A DNA stretch of 64,000 nt from JALORV01 sp963754065 (GCA_963754065.1 CAVWFH010000028.1:68975-132974); one strand, 5' to 3'. Positions 44,526 through 53,355 are shown, numbered from the stretch's first letter. The notes: generated from the letters alone by a model not told the origin. A program made the numbers and translations.

Positions 44526-45542
44526 TCAGATTTCGCGGATCCACAGCACGTTGACCGGCTGGATACCCTGGCCCGGCACGCCGCGACGGACGAGCGCTTC
44601 CATGCGCGTTACCGCACGGTCGAGTTTGACCTCGCCGCGGACAAAGAAAAAGCGCGAAGCGGTGGAGATATCGGCCTCACCAACCCCGTTTGCCTTGGCG
44701 CCGAGCCGGGTTCGGACCTCGCCCGTATTGTTGAAGTACGAGATGCGCTCACGTTCGGCCACCAGGGTGCGGGCCTCGGACAGCGACAGGTCGGGCACAC
44801 GCGCGGCGATGACCTCGGGACGCGCGGTGTTGGCGTTGATCGGCGTGCGTTCGTCGAGCACGACGATATAGGGCGCGAGGCGTTGCGCCGCCTCGGCGGC
44901 GATGCCGGGGACGGCGATCAGGTCGTGCGGCAACATCAGCGGAATGGGCCGCACCCGGTCGCCCTGCATCGCCGAATCCGGCATGCGGCCGCTTTCGTCC
45001 GGCGCCGTGGGCGGCAGCGCCTTCAGCATGCGCTCCGCGATCAGGTCGGCCGTCTGCTCGGGGACCTGTAGCAGCCCGCACAACCGACGCAACGCGTCGA
45101 GCTCGGACTCCACGACCTGGCCGTTGTCGATCAGGTTGCGCAGGTTGAAGCGCGACTGCGCGTCTTCCATTGAACCGGCGATCGACGCCTGGGAGGCCAG
45201 TGCCGAGGTCTCGCCGAGCTGGTCGAGGCGCGTTTCCGCCAGCGGCTGGGCCCACGGCTCGGACAATGCGTCATAGCTTGAGCGGTTGGCATCCTCGCGC
45301 AGGATGGCGCGCCCCCAGTCGAGTGCGCCACGGAGCAGCAGACGGCTCTGCGCCATCAGTTGCTGGTTCTCGATCGTGCGCAGCAGGACAAACTGGCGGT
45401 AAAAGAGTCCGCTGACGATCAAGGTGGCGAGCGTGGCGACGAACAGTGCAAGCAACACGGCTGCGCCGCGTTGCTTGCCGGTCGGCAGACGTGTTGGTCC
45501 TGTTCCGGTCCGGCGCGCAATGCCTGGAATGGTTGCGCTCAT
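44526..45542 (-). CDS. gspK: Type II secretion minor pseudopilin GspK
   Basis: 338 residues, the large pseudopilin. The N-terminal hydrophobic helix AAVLLALFVATLATLIVSG follows a Gly-containing leader (KQRG), where the peptidase would cut. As is usual for GspK there is no Glu at +5. The C-terminal part has the extra alpha domain (RFNLRNLIDNGQVVESELDAL, NINTARPEV-like NANTARPEVIAARV). It caps the pseudopilus tip with GspI and GspJ. Start overlaps the gspJ stop (ATGA). Confidence 0.9.
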   Translation of the reverse strand: MSATIPGIARRTGTGPTRLPTGKQRGAAVLLALFVATLATLIVSGLFYRQFVLLRTIENQQLMAQSRLLLRGALDWGRAILREDANRSSYDALSEPWAQPLAETRLDQLGETSALASQASIAGSMEDAQSRFNLRNLIDNGQVVESELDALRRLCGLLQVPEQTADLIAERMLKALPPTAPDESGRMPDSAMQGDRVRPIPLMLPHDLIAVPGIAAEAAQRLAPYIVVLDERTPINANTARPEVIAARVPDLSLSEARTLVAERERISYFNNTGEVRTRLGAKANGVGEADISTASRFFFVRGEVKLDRAVTRMEALVRRGVPGQGIQPVNVLWIREI

Positions 45543-46210
45543 GCACCCACCAGCAGAACGCGGCGGAAAACCCGGCCATTTTCGCGTTCGATCGTGACTT
45601 CAATGCCGGGCACGACCGCGCCGGCGCCCTGGACCACCGCTCCGCTCGCATCCTGCTGCGGGATGTTCGGATCGACCCAGCCGCCGTTCGGTGACCAGGT
45701 GCGTACCTGCATCAGCCGGACCTGGCCGAGCAGGCGGGCCGACTCCAGTCGGTCGGTCGGCGTCACTTCGAACGCCGGCAGCGCCGCGGTTGCCTGGCGG
45801 ATCAATGTGCCTTCGACGACGCGGTAGTACACCGTCTGCACTTCGGTCGGCCGGTCTGTGGTTGCGGGCGCAACGCGCGCCAACTGCAGCATCGTGGTGC
45901 CGTCGGCGATCGACACGTTGATCGGTGAGGCGGTCAGGCCGAGGAATTTCGGATTGGTCACCTGCGCGAGATCGCGCTCCATCTGGCCGAAAGTGGTCAG
46001 CAAGGCGCGCACGTCATCGGCCTCCGGCTCGAGCCGCTCGCGCGTGCTGACCAGCGTGTCGAGCCCGCGCCAGGAGATCAGCGACACGACCGACAGCACG
46101 GTGATCGCGACCAGCAATTCGAGCAGCGTGAATCCACGCGAGCGGGTACGAGCCTCCGGGCTGCGCCCTGCGGCGCGTGCTTGCCTGAGATCGCTCTGCG
46201 CTGCACTCAT
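45539..46210 (-). CDS. gspJ: Type II secretion minor pseudopilin GspJ
   Basis: 223 residues. The cleavage/methylation motif SRGFTLLELLVAITVLS begins near residue 25, and the body has MERDLAQVTNP, typical of GspJ. ATG 46210 overlaps the gspI stop (ATGA); the frame is open further upstream without meaning. It is part of the pseudopilus tip. Confidence 0.9.
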   Translation of the reverse strand: MSAAQSDLRQARAAGRSPEARTRSRGFTLLELLVAITVLSVVSLISWRGLDTLVSTRERLEPEADDVRALLTTFGQMERDLAQVTNPKFLGLTASPINVSIADGTTMLQLARVAPATTDRPTEVQTVYYRVVEGTLIRQATAALPAFEVTPTDRLESARLLGQVRLMQVRTWSPNGGWVDPNIPQQDASGAVVQGAGAVVPGIEVTIERENGRVFRRVLLVGA

Positions 46211-46578
46211 TGGTTGGTGGGCAGCACAGTCATCAGTTCCGCCAGCATGCGGGGCGAACCGTCGGACGCAGTCTTGAACACGCGCACCTCGACACGGCGG
46301 AAGAACGGGTTCGGAGTCGGTTTCACCGCCTGAACGCACTGGAAGGTCAGGCCGCCCTGCTCGCACGGCACGCTGTTTTCGCCCTGTTCGAGCCGCTCGC
46401 GCGCCAGACGCAGCTCGAGCAGGCGGTTCTCGGCCGTCATGACGGCCAGCATCTTTTCGCGTGTGTACTCGGCCGTGGTCGTCAGCGACATCGCGCCCCG
46501 CATCGACGCGGCGAGCGCCACGCCGATGATCACCAGCGCAACCAGCACCTCGAGGAGGGTGAAGCCGCGGTGTCGCAT
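46207..46578 (-). CDS. gspI: Type II secretion minor pseudopilin GspI
   Basis: 123 residues. A very short leader (MRHR) precedes GFTLLEVLVALVIIGVALAA, with Glu at +5 after the processing Gly. It starts the pseudopilus tip complex. ATG 46578 overlaps the gspH stop as TGATG; a GTG one codon upstream is also possible. Confidence 0.9.
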   Translation of the reverse strand: MRHRGFTLLEVLVALVIIGVALAASMRGAMSLTTTAEYTREKMLAVMTAENRLLELRLARERLEQGENSVPCEQGGLTFQCVQAVKPTPNPFFRRVEVRVFKTASDGSPRMLAELMTVLPTNQ

Positions 46579-47111
46579 CACTGAACCACCGTGGCCCGGC
46601 CGGATTCGTCGAAATCGAGTCGGACCGTCGAGTCTTCATTGGATAGTTCGAGTCGCCAGCGCGGTTGCACCCACTCGCGCGCAATCGCCATGCGCACGGG
46701 CGGCGCGCCGGGACCCAGCAACGTTTGGGCCGGTTGCGGCCCAGCGCCGTCCTGGACCGAGAGTCGTGTCAACGGCGTTTCCCAGGTGCGTTCGCGCAGC
46801 AGGTCGTCGCCGGTCAGCAATTGCCGCTCCCCTCCCACCTCGGCAATGAAACGATAGCCGCGCAGGTCGGCCTCCCAGACGATCGGCAACTGCCGGATAC
46901 GGGCCTCATCGGCTGCCAGTGTCATCAACTGCCCGATGCGCTGCGCTTCGCGCATGAGCTTCTGCCTCGGGTCCGGCGTCACGCTGATCGAAACGACGGA
47001 GATCAGGATGCCGGCCAGCACGATGACGACCAGCATCTCGATCAGGGTGAAGCCCCCGCATGACGGGCGCCCTCCCGGAAGTGCGGCGCGGCGCGCCGGC
47101 AGAGCCATCAT
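46578..47111 (-). CDS. gspH: Type II secretion minor pseudopilin GspH
   Basis: 177 residues. The leader ends SCG, before GFTLIEMLVVIVLAGILIS, and the body has EARIRQLPIVWEADLRGYRF, as in GspH. The start is ATG 47111 (MM, with 47108 as the alternative). It connects the tip to the GspG shaft. It lies 60 bases downstream of the gspG stop. Confidence 0.88.
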   Translation of the reverse strand: MMALPARRAALPGGRPSCGGFTLIEMLVVIVLAGILISVVSISVTPDPRQKLMREAQRIGQLMTLAADEARIRQLPIVWEADLRGYRFIAEVGGERQLLTGDDLLRERTWETPLTRLSVQDGAGPQPAQTLLGPGAPPVRMAIAREWVQPRWRLELSNEDSTVRLDFDESGRATVVQ

Positions 47112-47171
47112 GGGGTCTTGGTTTCCAATTGTCCGGCAAGGCGAGATGGCGGCGCGGCGACCGCGGCGCAC

Positions 47172-47624
47172 TTACAGCGACCAGGACCCGATGTCCGCGT
47201 CGGTATTCTGGCCGCCCGACTGGCCGTCGGCGCCAAAGCTGAAGACATCGATTTCACCGCGCAGGCCCGGGTTCAGGTACTGGTAGTTCTGGCCCCAGGG
47301 GTCACGCGGCACCGAACTGCGCTCGAGGTAACCGCCTTGCTTCCAGTTGTTGGGGATCGGTTCGGTGCTCGGCTTGGTGATCAGCGCCTGCAGACCTTGT
47401 TCGGTGGTCGGGTAGCGACCGTTGTCGAGGCGGTAGAGCTTGAGTGCCTGCATCACCGAGGCGATGTCCTGGCGTGCGGCGGCGATGCGGGCATCGTCGG
47501 TTCGTCCCACGACGCGAGGGACGATGAGCGCGGCCAGTATTCCGAGGATCGTGATCACGACCATGATCTCGATCAGCGTGAAACCGCTGGCGCGCGGGGA
47601 ACGGAGGACCTTCATCGTACTCAT
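47172..47624 (-). CDS. gspG: Type II secretion major pseudopilin GspG
   Basis: 150 residues. The leader is followed by GFTLIEIMVVITILGILAAL. The C-terminal calcium-site region DPWGQNYQYLNPGLRGEIDVFSFGADGQ is diagnostic of GspG. It forms the pseudopilus shaft. Start 47624 is used; 47615 would also keep the short leader. First gene of the minus-strand gsp operon. Confidence 0.95.
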   Translation of the reverse strand: MSTMKVLRSPRASGFTLIEIMVVITILGILAALIVPRVVGRTDDARIAAARQDIASVMQALKLYRLDNGRYPTTEQGLQALITKPSTEPIPNNWKQGGYLERSSVPRDPWGQNYQYLNPGLRGEIDVFSFGADGQSGGQNTDADIGSWSL

Positions 47625-47697
47625 ATGATCACTGCCCAAAGCGAAAGAAAGCTTGAAGTTACGCGCCGAAGGCATTGAACTTCTTGTGTTTTGGGCG

Positions 47698-47726
47698 CGG
47701 ACAACGGGTACTGCGACGGATATTAT
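47698..47726 (+). promoter_or_regulatory. Candidate promoter in the gspC/gspG divergent gap
   Basis: CGGACA (47698-47703) and TATTAT (47721-47726), 17 bases apart, point to gspC. On the other strand the same AT-rich core reads GATAAT and could be the -10 for gspG. The two starts would then share one AT-rich core. Prediction only. Confidence 0.35.
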
Positions 47727-47844
47727 CAACGCAAGTGCGTGACCTGACCCCTCTTAGACGGGATTCGTCGCGGCCGCTAATGCAAGAGGATGAGCGGAAT
47801 CCGCGCGGCCTGAGCGATCATCGGCGCCCCTGCTTGGACTTGCG

Positions 47845-48426
47845 ATGCTGAAAAAGTTTGCTGCAGCCATGGTCCACCTGCTCTTTTTTGCAGGTGTGGT
47901 GGCCATCGGCGCGTACTGGTCGGTGCGCATCTTCACCCCGGCGCCGACCTCGGCCCCGCCACCTTTGCCGCCCCCGCCCTTGCGCGATCCGGATGCGACC
48001 GCCGCCGCTCGCATGTTCGGCAAGGTTGAAGTGGCGCAGGTCGCGGTGGCGGCCAACATCCAGTCGCTGGGGGCTTTCGCCGCCGGCAAGGATTCCAGCG
48101 CGATCCTCGTCGTTGATGGCAAGCCGGCGCGGGTATTCCTCGTTGGCCAGGAGGTCGTTCCAGGGACTCGGCTGGTGTCGATCGAGTCCGAGGTGATCGT
48201 GCTCGACAGCCCGAGCGGGCGGCAGGAGGTCCGGCTTCCCCCTCGGCCGGCCGTGGCGATGAGCGGCGGCGCGCCGACGCAGAACTTCTCACGTGACGGC
48301 AATACGTTGACCGCCCCTACCGCGAGCGGCGCACCGGCCATCGCGCCGCGTCCCACCGTCGCACCGCCGCAGCCCCCACCGGCCGTCCCGCAGAATCCTC
48401 AGGGATCACCTCCGCAGTCGCAGTAG
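47845..48426 (+). CDS. gspC: Type II secretion protein GspC (short, no PDZ)
   Basis: 193 residues. Membrane span at about 7-29 (HLLFFAGVVAIGAYWSV), a Pro-rich linker, then the homology region (VAANIQSLGAFAAGKDSSAILVVDGKPARVFLVGQEVVPGTRLVSI) that contacts GspD, and a Pro/Gln/Ala C-tail. Canonical GspC proteins are 270-300 residues with a PDZ or coiled-coil domain, which is absent here. It is encoded divergently from gspG. Confidence 0.82.
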   Translation: MLKKFAAAMVHLLFFAGVVAIGAYWSVRIFTPAPTSAPPPLPPPPLRDPDATAAARMFGKVEVAQVAVAANIQSLGAFAAGKDSSAILVVDGKPARVFLVGQEVVPGTRLVSIESEVIVLDSPSGRQEVRLPPRPAVAMSGGAPTQNFSRDGNTLTAPTASGAPAIAPRPTVAPPQPPPAVPQNPQGSPPQSQ

Positions 48427-48541
48427 GTTTCGCTGCGTGTTGCAGCCGCCGCGCGCGCGTTTCAGTCGTAACTAATGGTAATTCGCGTCGACCGGCGCGT
48501 GTGCGCACCGTTAAATGAGCACACCCTCAAAGGAGATGCTC

Positions 48542-48985
48542 ATGAACGTTCGGATTCTCATCGCTGCTGTACTGGCCACCTCGTGCGCCGTCGCCCTGGC
48601 GGCGCCCAATGACGCGCAGGGTCCGGCGCGCACCGGCGTCAGCTCCCTCGACAAGAACGGCGATGGCTCGATATCGCGCGATGAAGCCGCAGCCCATCCG
48701 CGCCTGGGCGAGTCCTTCGATCGCCTCGACACCAACAAGGATGGAGCGTTATCACCCGAAGAACTGCGCGCCGCACGCCGCGCCGGCCATCATGGCCGCC
48801 ACGCGCACGTCGATGCGAACAGTGACGGGACGATCACGCGCGACGAGGCGAAGTCGGCTCCGCGCCTGGCCGAGAACTTCGACGCGATCGACACCAACAA
48901 GGACGGCACGCTGACGCGCGACGAGATGACGGCGTGGCGCCAGGCTCATCCGCGGCGCGAGCAGCCGGCACCCGTCAAGCCCTGA
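48542..48985 (+). CDS. Exported four-EF-hand calcium-binding protein
   Basis: 147 residues. Signal peptide ends ALAAP. Four EF-hand loops follow: DKNGDGSISRDE, DTNKDGALSPEE, DANSDGTITRDE and DTNKDGTLTRDE, each with Asp/Asn/Gly spacing and a final Glu. It should bind calcium in the periplasm. Between loops 2 and 3 is a His-rich GHHGRHAH stretch that could bind another metal. ATG 48542 has the strong RBS AAAGGAGATG. It stands alone between gspC and a small membrane protein. Confidence 0.85.
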   Translation: MNVRILIAAVLATSCAVALAAPNDAQGPARTGVSSLDKNGDGSISRDEAAAHPRLGESFDRLDTNKDGALSPEELRAARRAGHHGRHAHVDANSDGTITRDEAKSAPRLAENFDAIDTNKDGTLTRDEMTAWRQAHPRREQPAPVKP

Positions 48986-48999
48986 GAAGCGGTGGATTC

Positions 49000-49018
49000 C
49001 GGGGGTCGCGAACCCCCG
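49000..49018 (+). terminator. Terminator-like hairpin after the EF-hand gene
   Basis: CGGGGGT, loop CGCGA, ACCCCCG: a 7-bp GC stem 15 bases after the stop. No T tract. The rest of 49019-49321 shows nothing I can name. Confidence 0.5.
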
Positions 49019-49321
49019 TGTTCGCTTCACGCGCTCGGTTGGGTACTTGGGTGAGCGTGCACGCGTGCGCGCGTGGCCGCCGCCGTCAACTGCGGGAACG
49101 TTGTGTCACGTGACAGATCGGTGATTCGAAGCGCCGAGTTCCATATTGTTGGTCTACGTCACTGTGAAGCTTGAGAAACGCTGGAAGATGCCGAAGCTTG
49201 GGCAGAGGCTCGCGCCGAGGGCGGGGCGTTCGTACGCAAACGAACCGTCCCCGACGTCCATGACATCGTCGCGGGTACACATGGCTTGAACCCAGGGAAC
49301 TTGTAGCCATCTAACGTCTGT

Positions 49322-49714
49322 ATGAATCCAAGGATTAAGTCACCGGCACCTGCCGCGGCCGAGCCCACACAGGGCGAGCGCGTCTGGCGCAACACGTTCT
49401 TCGTGCTCAGTTCGGCCTTGGCCGGGCTGGCCTTGGTCCAGTTCGATGCGGGCCGGTTTGCCAATGGTCTGGGCGATCTCGGCGCGTCGGTGCTGATGCT
49501 GTCCCTGATTACGCAATTTCCCTTCATTCGCGCGGTCGTTCGAGCCAGTGCCGACGGCCAAGGCTCACCGGAGCAGTCCAAGCGGCGGCAGGAAGAACTG
49601 ATGCAGCAGGCCGCACAGTTGAAGGCTGCGCATCCCTGGTCGGACATGGCCGGTCGTGCGGGCTGGGTGTTGCTCGGCGTGTCGCTGGTGCTGCGCTTTG
49701 CCGGCGGTTCCTGA
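49322..49714 (+). CDS. Small membrane protein of unknown function
   Basis: 130 residues, with hydrophobic segments at about 25-40, 52-70 and 110-127 (GRAGWVLLGVSLVLRFAGG). The charged region 75-105 (EQSKRRQEELMQQAAQLKAAHPW) looks helical and cytosolic. I recognise no family. Coding is supported by base composition and the pattern of hydrophobic segments. It stands alone; start ATG 49322. Confidence 0.65.
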   Translation: MNPRIKSPAPAAAEPTQGERVWRNTFFVLSSALAGLALVQFDAGRFANGLGDLGASVLMLSLITQFPFIRAVVRASADGQGSPEQSKRRQEELMQQAAQLKAAHPWSDMAGRAGWVLLGVSLVLRFAGGS

Positions 49715-50030
49715 GTCGACAGCACACGCCATATTGGGCAGCTCGCCGACCCGCGCGGGCGATTCGTCGCGTTGAGACGCAGTTCGCGCGGCCCTGACAC
49801 TTTTCGTGCCCTTTGTTCCCGCCGTTGTTCGATTCATCGCAACCGCGTCGCGTTGCAGGGCGTGGATGCATAAAGTTCAATGCAGTGTGGCGGTGAGGCC
49901 CTGAGACGAGGCGGTGCTTCGATCCCCTGGGACACTCGGCCCGACGAGACAACCGTCGCCGCCACTGGCGTTCCAACTGCGCCCCGACACGACTTGCTTC
50001 CTCCAGCCCCGGCCCCCCGGGGATTGTTCC
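49715..50030. other. Gap leading to an orphan terminator; possible small RNA gene
   Basis: No protein gene is supported. An inverted pair CAG(TG)TGGCGG (49880-49891) and CCGCCACTG (49961-49969 area) could fold an ~90-base RNA, and CCCCGG/CCGGGG near 50007-50022 forms another stem directly before the terminator at 50031. Only a weak promoter (CATAAA near 49869) is seen. The RNA class is unknown. Confidence 0.35.
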
Positions 50031-50059
50031 GGCCCGGCGATCACCGGGCCATTTTTTTT
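50031..50059 (+). terminator. Strong intrinsic terminator with no gene just upstream
   Basis: GGCCCGG (50031-50037), loop CGATCA, CCGGGCC (50044-50050), then A and eight T. This is the best rho-independent terminator in the window. The nearest plus-strand protein gene ends 316 bases upstream. Confidence 0.85.
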
Positions 50060-50353
50060 GGCGTCCGCCAGGGCCGCTCTCCGTGCGGGAGTGGTTTGAA
50101 TGGCCATCCCGTGCGCTGCTTCTGCAGTCTGGCCCTCGCTTCGTGCAGCCTGTCGCACCAATATGGTGAGAATAGGTTGCCGACCCTACTGTGCGTTCAT
50201 GGCAAACCGCATGCACACAGGATGTTGAGATGAAACCCAACAAGTCAGCACGTTTCAGCCCCGGCGGCTCGTCCCTCTCCTACGGAGAAGGGGTCGGGGC
50301 AAGGGTAACGCCCGATCCGGCCCAAGCTCTCCGGCTGCCGCGATAATCCCGCC

Positions 50354-51926
50354 ATGGTCGACAACCAAGCCACTCCGAACGAGGGCGAATCAAGCGGCGA
50401 AGCCGCAGGACCCTTGCGCCGCGCCAGTGCCGCAACGGCGGCGGGCGCTCGCACGGCCGCGCCGGATGTGGCCAGTGGAGCCGCAAGCAGCTGGTCGTTC
50501 TTCCAATCCCGGGTCATGCCGCCGGCTCGGAATCTCGTCGGGCGCCTTGGCGACTGGCTTGCCGTCGTCGGATGGGGAAAGTTTGCCCTGGTGGCCATTC
50601 TGCTGATGGCCTTCGCCGGCATCGCATCGAACGTGATCTACAGCGACGGTCCCGTGGTCATTGTTGATCGCAACGGACCTGCCGATAACATCAAGGTCGA
50701 CATCAAGGTCGATACCGACGGTATCCGCATCGAACGACCCAACGCTCCCCATCCGCCCAAGCCTCCCAAGCCGCCGCGCGCGCCGCAGGCGCCCGACGCG
50801 CCCACGGCCTCCGCCGTGCCCGAGGCTGCAACGACGGAAGGAGCGAGCTCGGTCAACATCGACGAATCGGGCGTGCGCATACTTTCCCAGCGCAACGGCA
50901 AGCCGGTGCAGTTGGTGATCGATGGCGCTGGAATTCGCGTCGAGGACGTGGACAAGTCGCCGCCGTTGAACAAGAACGATCCGGCTGCCGTGGTCATTGA
51001 TCGCAACGGCGCCGTGGTCATCCCACGCGGATGTCGCGGCCGACCCCGCCAAGATCGAACAGGCACTGGAAAGTGCACGCCGAGAAATCGAGACCATCGT
51101 TTCGGACCAGGTCGATCGCAAGATCGCCCGCGAGGTCCACAGCTACCGGGAACGCAGCGGCGACTGGCTGATGAGCTTTGCCGTATTGCTGGTACTCACC
51201 GGGATCATTGTGAAGATCGTGCTGGGCGGCAAGAAACGGGCGGAGCGGCGTGCGCAGGTGGCCACGGCGACCGCCGCGGAGGAAGGGCTAAAGCGCCAAC
51301 TCGTCGAGGCACAGCTCAAGATGATGCAGGCTCAGGTCGAGCCGCACTTTCTCTTCAATACGCTGGCGTCGGTCGACTATCTGATCGAAACCGATCCGCC
51401 GACAGCATCCAAGATGCAGAAGAACCTGATCCAGTACCTGCGCGCGGCGCTGCCGCAGATGCGGGAGGGCTCGACCACGCTGGGCAAGGAAGTGCAGCTG
51501 TGCCGCTCGTACCTGGAAATCCTGAAGTTCCGCATGGAAGATCGACTGCAGTACACGGTCACCGTGCCGCAGGGCCTGTCCTCGGCCCAGTTTCCGCCGA
51601 TGATGTTGCAGTCGTTGATCGAGAACTCGATCAAGCACGGCCTCGAACCGAAGCCTGAAGGCGGCTCGATCACGATTTCGGCGGATATCGTTGACGGCCG
51701 GTTGCGCGTGACCGTTGCCGACACGGGCCTCGGGTTCGCCGCCGCCTCGCGACCGGGAACTGGCGTGGGTCTGGCCAATGTGCGTGAGCGGCTGTCAGCG
51801 CTCTATGGCGGGCGTGCCCGCCTGTCGATCGATGCGAACGATCCGTCGGGGACTATCGTCACCATCGACGTGCCCTACACCTACGAAGCCGACATGCCGG
51901 TGCAGCCCGCGGCTCAGCCCGCCTGA
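50354..51926 (+). CDS. LytS/AlgZ-type histidine kinase, interrupted by a one-base frame break
   Basis: The N-terminal half reads from ATG 50354: a membrane span near 77-97 (FALVAILLMAFAGIASNVIY), then an exported region with VVIVDRNG, a Pro/Lys spacer and AVVIDRNGAVVIP. Near 51022 the frame must shift to continue as HADVAADPAKIEQALESA, a second span (SFAVLLVLTGIIVKIVLGG), and the kinase core. There QVEPHFLFNTLASVDYL holds the phospho-His and ADTGLGFAA and GVGLANVRERL bind ATP. It should phosphorylate the LytTR regulator that starts 14 bases on. One missing C in ATCCCAC would explain the break; whether it is real or an assembly error is open. Confidence 0.8.
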
Positions 51927-51940
51927 CGCATAATCGCTGC

Positions 51941-52714
51941 ATGCCACGGGCGATCATTGCGGATGACGAAAGGCTGATGCGCGAGCAGTTGCGTGCCCGC
52001 CTGGTCGAGGTCTGGCCCGAGCTCGAGATTGTGGCCGAGGCCAAGAATGGCGAAGAAGCGGTCATGGCCGTCAGTCAGTACGCGCCCGACCTGGCATTCC
52101 TCGACATTCGCATGCCGGGCATGACGGGGATCGAGGCGGCTCGTGCTATCGGCGAAGCCTGCCACGTCGTCTTCATCACTGCCTACAACGAGTACGCTGT
52201 CGATGCATTCGAGCACGGCGCCGTCGACTACGTCCTGAAGCCGGCGGAACGCGAGCGTCTCGAACTCACGGTGGTGCGGCTCAAGAAGCGTCTCGGCCAG
52301 CGACCCAACGATCTGGGCGAACTGCTGACCAAGCTGGCAGCGCGTCTGGATGCCGACGGCGGGGCAATGCCGTCAAAGTCGGGCGGCGGCAAGCTGCAGT
52401 GGATCCAGGCCAGCGTGGGCCAGCAGATCAAGCTGATTCCGGTTGCGGACGTGCTTTTCTTCACATCGGACGAGAAGTACACGCGCGTTCAGACCGAGAC
52501 GTTCGAAGCGCTCATCCGCAAGCCGATCAAGGAACTGGTCGATGAACTCGACCCGGAAAAATTCTGGCAGATCCACCGCTCCACCATCGTGAATGCGGAT
52601 GCCATATCGGGCGTGGTGCGCGACTTTCGTGGACGGCAGCTGGTTCAGGTCAAAGGCCGGCCCGACAAGCTCGAGGTCAGCCGCAACTACACGCACCTGT
52701 TCAAGCAGATGTAG
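51941..52714 (+). CDS. LytTR family response regulator
   Basis: 257 residues. The N-terminal receiver has acidic DDE near 9, the phospho-Asp in LAFLDIRMPG, Thr in FITAYNEYAVDAFEHGAVDYVLKP and the matching Lys. The C-terminal LytTR DNA-binding domain spans about 150-255 (ADVLFFTSDEKYTRVQT, FWQIHRSTIVNADAI). It is AlgR/LytR-like. Paired with the kinase upstream. It overlaps the convergent GNAT gene by 14 bases. Confidence 0.92.
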   Translation: MPRAIIADDERLMREQLRARLVEVWPELEIVAEAKNGEEAVMAVSQYAPDLAFLDIRMPGMTGIEAARAIGEACHVVFITAYNEYAVDAFEHGAVDYVLKPAERERLELTVVRLKKRLGQRPNDLGELLTKLAARLDADGGAMPSKSGGGKLQWIQASVGQQIKLIPVADVLFFTSDEKYTRVQTETFEALIRKPIKELVDELDPEKFWQIHRSTIVNADAISGVVRDFRGRQLVQVKGRPDKLEVSRNYTHLFKQM

Positions 52715-53348
52715 TTCGCGCCGGATCGACGTTGAGGCGAAAGCCCAGGTCGAGCGCGGCAATGGCCTCGCCGAACGCCTCATGCAGCATCGAGGCCGGA
52801 GAGGCCGGTTCCAGTGACAGATAGGCGCGCGGCTCGACCGGGTCGAACACGATCTGCATGCCGGCGCGCCGGGCCAACGAAGCGAGGGCCGTGTTCTCGG
52901 GCAAGTAGGCCATGACGAGCCGGGTGTGGCCGCGGTTGCGCGCATGCGCTGCCGCTCGTTCCAGTAGCGCAAGGCCGACGCCCTGCTTCCGCGCCGCCGG
53001 GTCCACTGAAATTCCGAGTTCGGCCGCTTCGCCATCGGCTTCGAATGCCAAGTGACCGAACGCCCGAATGACCCCGCTGTCGTCGAAAGCACCAAAAGCC
53101 GCATCGCGGTGGAATCGGATGCGGCGAACATAGGCGCCAAGGACGGCATCGCTGATCGTGTGGCCAAAGCGCAGCCGACGGTCCTCGATCGCAAGCGAGC
53201 GCAGGTGGAACTCGATGTGCTTGCGGTGGCCCGGCCCCAGCTGCGCGATCAGGTTGACGCTAGGCGAATCGCCGAATGGCCTGGAATGGGAAAGGGCAGG
53301 GGCGGCGGGGCGCTCGCGACGGGGAACATTAGCCTTCGTTTTGTGCAT
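52701..53348 (-). CDS. GNAT family N-acetyltransferase
   Basis: 215 residues. The core has RFGHTISDAVLGAYV, AELGISVDPAARKQGVGLALLERA (the Q-x-x-G-x-A/G loop is RKQGVG) and a final NTALASLARRAGM helix. This form, including FDDSGVIRAFGHLAFE, matches small bacterial GNATs of unknown target. The ATG at 53348 lies inside a 15-bp palindrome. Its 3' end overlaps the response regulator gene. Confidence 0.82.
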   Translation of the reverse strand: MHKTKANVPRRERPAAPALSHSRPFGDSPSVNLIAQLGPGHRKHIEFHLRSLAIEDRRLRFGHTISDAVLGAYVRRIRFHRDAAFGAFDDSGVIRAFGHLAFEADGEAAELGISVDPAARKQGVGLALLERAAAHARNRGHTRLVMAYLPENTALASLARRAGMQIVFDPVEPRAYLSLEPASPASMLHEAFGEAIAALDLGFRLNVDPARTTSA

Positions 53349-53355
53349 TGCACAA
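53341..53355. promoter_or_regulatory. Palindrome over the GNAT start codon
   Basis: TTGTGCA (53341-53347), central T, TGCACAA (53349-53355): a perfect 7-bp inverted repeat containing the start codon. It may be an operator, or simply chance. Confidence 0.35.

Noticed and set aside
49880..50233. 118-codon plus-strand frame through the orphan terminator
   Set aside because: It passes through a perfect intrinsic terminator and has no recognisable protein sequence.
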